Shown: positions 6,107 to 7,594 of the stretch, in pieces
Position numbering within the stretch: position 1 is the first letter of the stretch
Layout: the number at the start of each line of letters is the position of its first letter
NCBI GenBank assembly: GCA_002365025.1
Contig: DEYX01000218.1
Location: forward strand, 1 to 7,594
Source: Hungatella sp. UBA3147
GTDB taxonomy: Bacteria; Bacillota; Clostridia; Lachnospirales; Lachnospiraceae
DNA length: 7,594 nucleotides
Direction of reading: 5' to 3'
The notes under the pieces: generated by a model
What the model saw: only the letters and a program-made list of their open reading frames with translations
What the model was told of the DNA's origin: nothing
Database searches by the model: none
Program-made: the position numbers and the translations under genes

Positions 6107-6610
6107 ATGGACTATTTAGTTGTATATACAAGTAATACTGGAAATACCCAGAAGGTTGCCATGAAAATTTTTAAAACCCTTCCTGGAAAATCCAAGGATA
6201 TTGTCAGTCTGGAGGAACTTCATGGAGAAGAAGCGGATACGTATTTTGTAGGTTTCTGGAATAACCGGGGAACCTGTAAAACAGAAGTGCTTGACTTTCT
6301 TTCGGATCTCCACGGCAAACGGGTTGCCTTGTTTGGAACCTGCGGGCTTTCCGGAAATAAAGAATATTATAAACAGGTGGAAAAGCAGGTGTCTGTATTC
6401 CTTCCTGATGATAATGAATATCTTGGCTGCTTTATGTGCGGAGGAAAGATGGCTCCCCAGATTTTAGAAAAATACAGGCAAATGCAGGCGATTCACGACA
6501 CTCCTCAGATCAGAGCCATGATATCCGCATATGAGGATGGGATGCTGCATCCCAATGAACAGGATTTTAAGGACGCGGAAGAATTTGTAAAATCGGTTCT
6601 TAAGGAGTAA
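6107..6610 (+). CDS. Small flavodoxin-family protein, BilS-like
   Basis: A 167-residue soluble flavodoxin-fold protein, probably an FMN electron carrier in the cytoplasm. The N-terminal strand and phosphate loop LVVYTSNTGNTQKVA (residues 4-18) match the flavodoxin T-x-T-G-x-T pattern. FVGFWNNRGT (from about 48), VALFGTCGLSG and LGCFMCGGKM follow in the places of the FMN-contacting loops. The GFWxxxGT, ALFGT and GxFxCxGK pattern resembles the family named BilS, the flavodoxin encoded beside the bilirubin reductase BilR in gut Firmicutes. The resemblance is from memory, and no BilR lies in the window. There is no signal peptide or membrane segment. It has its own candidate promoter and an AGGAGG site, and lies 21 bases before ftsH with no terminator between, so the two are probably co-transcribed. 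Redox partner unknown. Confidence 0.85.
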   Translation: MDYLVVYTSNTGNTQKVAMKIFKTLPGKSKDIVSLEELHGEEADTYFVGFWNNRGTCKTEVLDFLSDLHGKRVALFGTCGLSGNKEYYKQVEKQVSVFLPDDNEYLGCFMCGGKMAPQILEKYRQMQAIHDTPQIRAMISAYEDGMLHPNEQDFKDAEEFVKSVLKE

Positions 6611-6631
6611 CAAAAGAAAAGGAGGAGCATT

Positions 6632-7594
6632 ATGGGTTTGAAAGATGATAATACACAAAATAAGCAGAAAAAACCGTTTATTTTTTACTATGTAATCGTT
6701 TTATTAGTCATGATATTGTTCAATGCATTGACAGTTCCATGGATTCAGTCCAAATCCGTGACTGAGGTTCCCTACAGCACGTTTCTGGAGATGGTAGACC
6801 AGGGGAAAGTTCAGGCAGTTGCAAAGACAGAAACAGAGATCCAGTTTAAATCAGATACCGGAAAAAAGGACTGGGAAGGCAAGCCTGTGTACGATGTATA
6901 TAAGACCGGACTGTGGCCGGATGATACACTTACTGAAAGGCTGATAGCCCATGACGTTTCTTTTGAAAAGGCGATTGTAGAGCAGATGTCCCCCTTGCTT
7001 TCCTTTTTGCTTACCTGGATCATCCCTATTTTGATCTTTGTGTTTCTGGGGAATTTTCTATCCGGGCAGATACAAAAAAAGATGGGCGGCGGCAATGCCA
7101 TGAGCTTTGGAAAATCCAATCCGAAAATCTATGCGGAATCCGAGACAGGAAAAACATTCCGGGATGTGGCAGGCCAGGAGGAGGCAAAGGAAGCTTTAAC
7201 GGAGATTGTGGATTTTCTTCATAATCCCCAGAAGTATGCGGATATCGGTGCATCCCTTCCCAAAGGTGCCCTGCTAGTAGGCCCTCCCGGAACCGGTAAG
7301 ACACTCCTTGCCAGGGCGGTAGCAGGTGAAGCCCATGTGCCGTTTTTTTCCATATCTGGTTCTGAATTCGTGGAAATGTTTGTGGGTATGGGTGCGGCAA
7401 AGGTCAGGGACTTATTTAAGCAGGCCACTGAAAAGGCCCCCTGTATCGTATTCATCGATGAAATTGATACCATAGGCAAGAAACGTGACGGTGGCGGCTT
7501 CACCGGAAACGACGAACGGGAACAGACCTTAAACCAGCTCTTGGCTGAGATGGATGGATTTGACGGAAGAAAAGGCGTTGTCATATTGGCAGCC
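6632..7594 (+). CDS. ftsH: ATP-dependent zinc metalloprotease FtsH, 3' end outside the window
   Basis: A membrane-anchored AAA+ protease that removes misassembled membrane proteins and unstable regulators. The frame is open from ATG 6632, preceded by AAAAGGAGG with six-base spacing, to the window end (321 codons). Residues 16-34 form a first membrane segment and 121-142 a second, with a small extracytoplasmic domain between, as is standard for FtsH. The AAA domain shows [14 protein letters not shown], Walker A GPPGTGKT (217-224), pore loop FVGMG (from 250), Walker [10 protein letters not shown] (271-279) and the start of the second region of homology ([18 protein letters not shown]). The zinc site HEXXH and the protease domain lie beyond the window. 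The extracytoplasmic part looks compact with no insertion. The pairing with an upstream flavodoxin gene is not one I recognise as standard. Confidence 0.97.
   Translation, partial: MGLKDDNTQNKQKKPFIFYYVIVLLVMILFNALTVPWIQSKSVTEVPYSTFLEMVDQGKVQAVAKTETEIQFKSDTGKKDWEGKPVYDVYKTGLWPDDTLTERLIAHDVSFEKAIVEQMSPLLSFLLTWIIPILIFVFLGNFLSGQIQKKMGGGNAMSFGKSNPKIYAESETGKTFRDVAGQEEAKEALTEIVDFLHNPQKYADIGASLPKGALLVGPPGTGKTLLARAVAGEAHVPFFSISGSEFVEMFVGMGAAKVRDLFKQATEKAPCIVFIDEIDTIGKKRDGGGFTGNDEREQTLNQLLAEMDGFDGRKGVVILAA

Overview
The window carries most of a tetrapyrrole (siroheme/cobalamin precursor) operon, followed by a separate unit with a flavodoxin-like gene and the start of ftsH. All genes are on the + strand. 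Strong AGGAGG-type ribosome sites, moderate GC, an ATGA-type junction, a fused cobA-hemD gene and the hemA-sirC-hemC-cobA/hemD...hemL order all point to an anaerobic Clostridia-class Firmicute, probably Lachnospiraceae-like. That placement comes from gene order and protein style, not from a database search.

Positions 1-5918 read as one transcription unit. It holds the C-terminal two thirds of glutamyl-tRNA reductase (hemA, 5' end outside the window), precorrin-2 dehydrogenase/ferrochelatase-like sirC, hydroxymethylbilane synthase hemC, a fused uroporphyrinogen-III C-methyltransferase/uroporphyrinogen-III synthase (cobA-hemD), a decayed SAM methyltransferase pseudogene, and glutamate-1-semialdehyde aminomutase hemL. 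HemA and HemL make 5-aminolevulinate. HemC and HemD make uroporphyrinogen III from porphobilinogen. CobA and SirC turn it into precorrin-2 and then sirohydrochlorin, the entry point to siroheme and anaerobic cobalamin synthesis. No late protoheme genes are present. The step between aminolevulinate and porphobilinogen (hemB) is also absent; in the related clostridial hemACDBL arrangement it lies between hemD and hemL. Here that slot holds the AT-richer, broken methyltransferase, which has an apparent internal deletion and a one-base frameshift.

A strong intrinsic terminator (5931-5973) closes the operon. Positions 5974-6106 hold a candidate promoter and a good ribosome site for a BilS-like small flavodoxin (6107-6610). 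Twenty-one bases later comes ftsH, the membrane AAA+ zinc protease, which runs off the window end before its protease domain.

No CRISPR array, tRNA, rRNA, insertion sequence or riboswitch was seen. I found no clearly new multi-gene system. The points most worth checking are the missing hemB with a dead gene in its usual place, and the flavodoxin of a bilirubin-reduction-associated family lying beside a tetrapyrrole operon.
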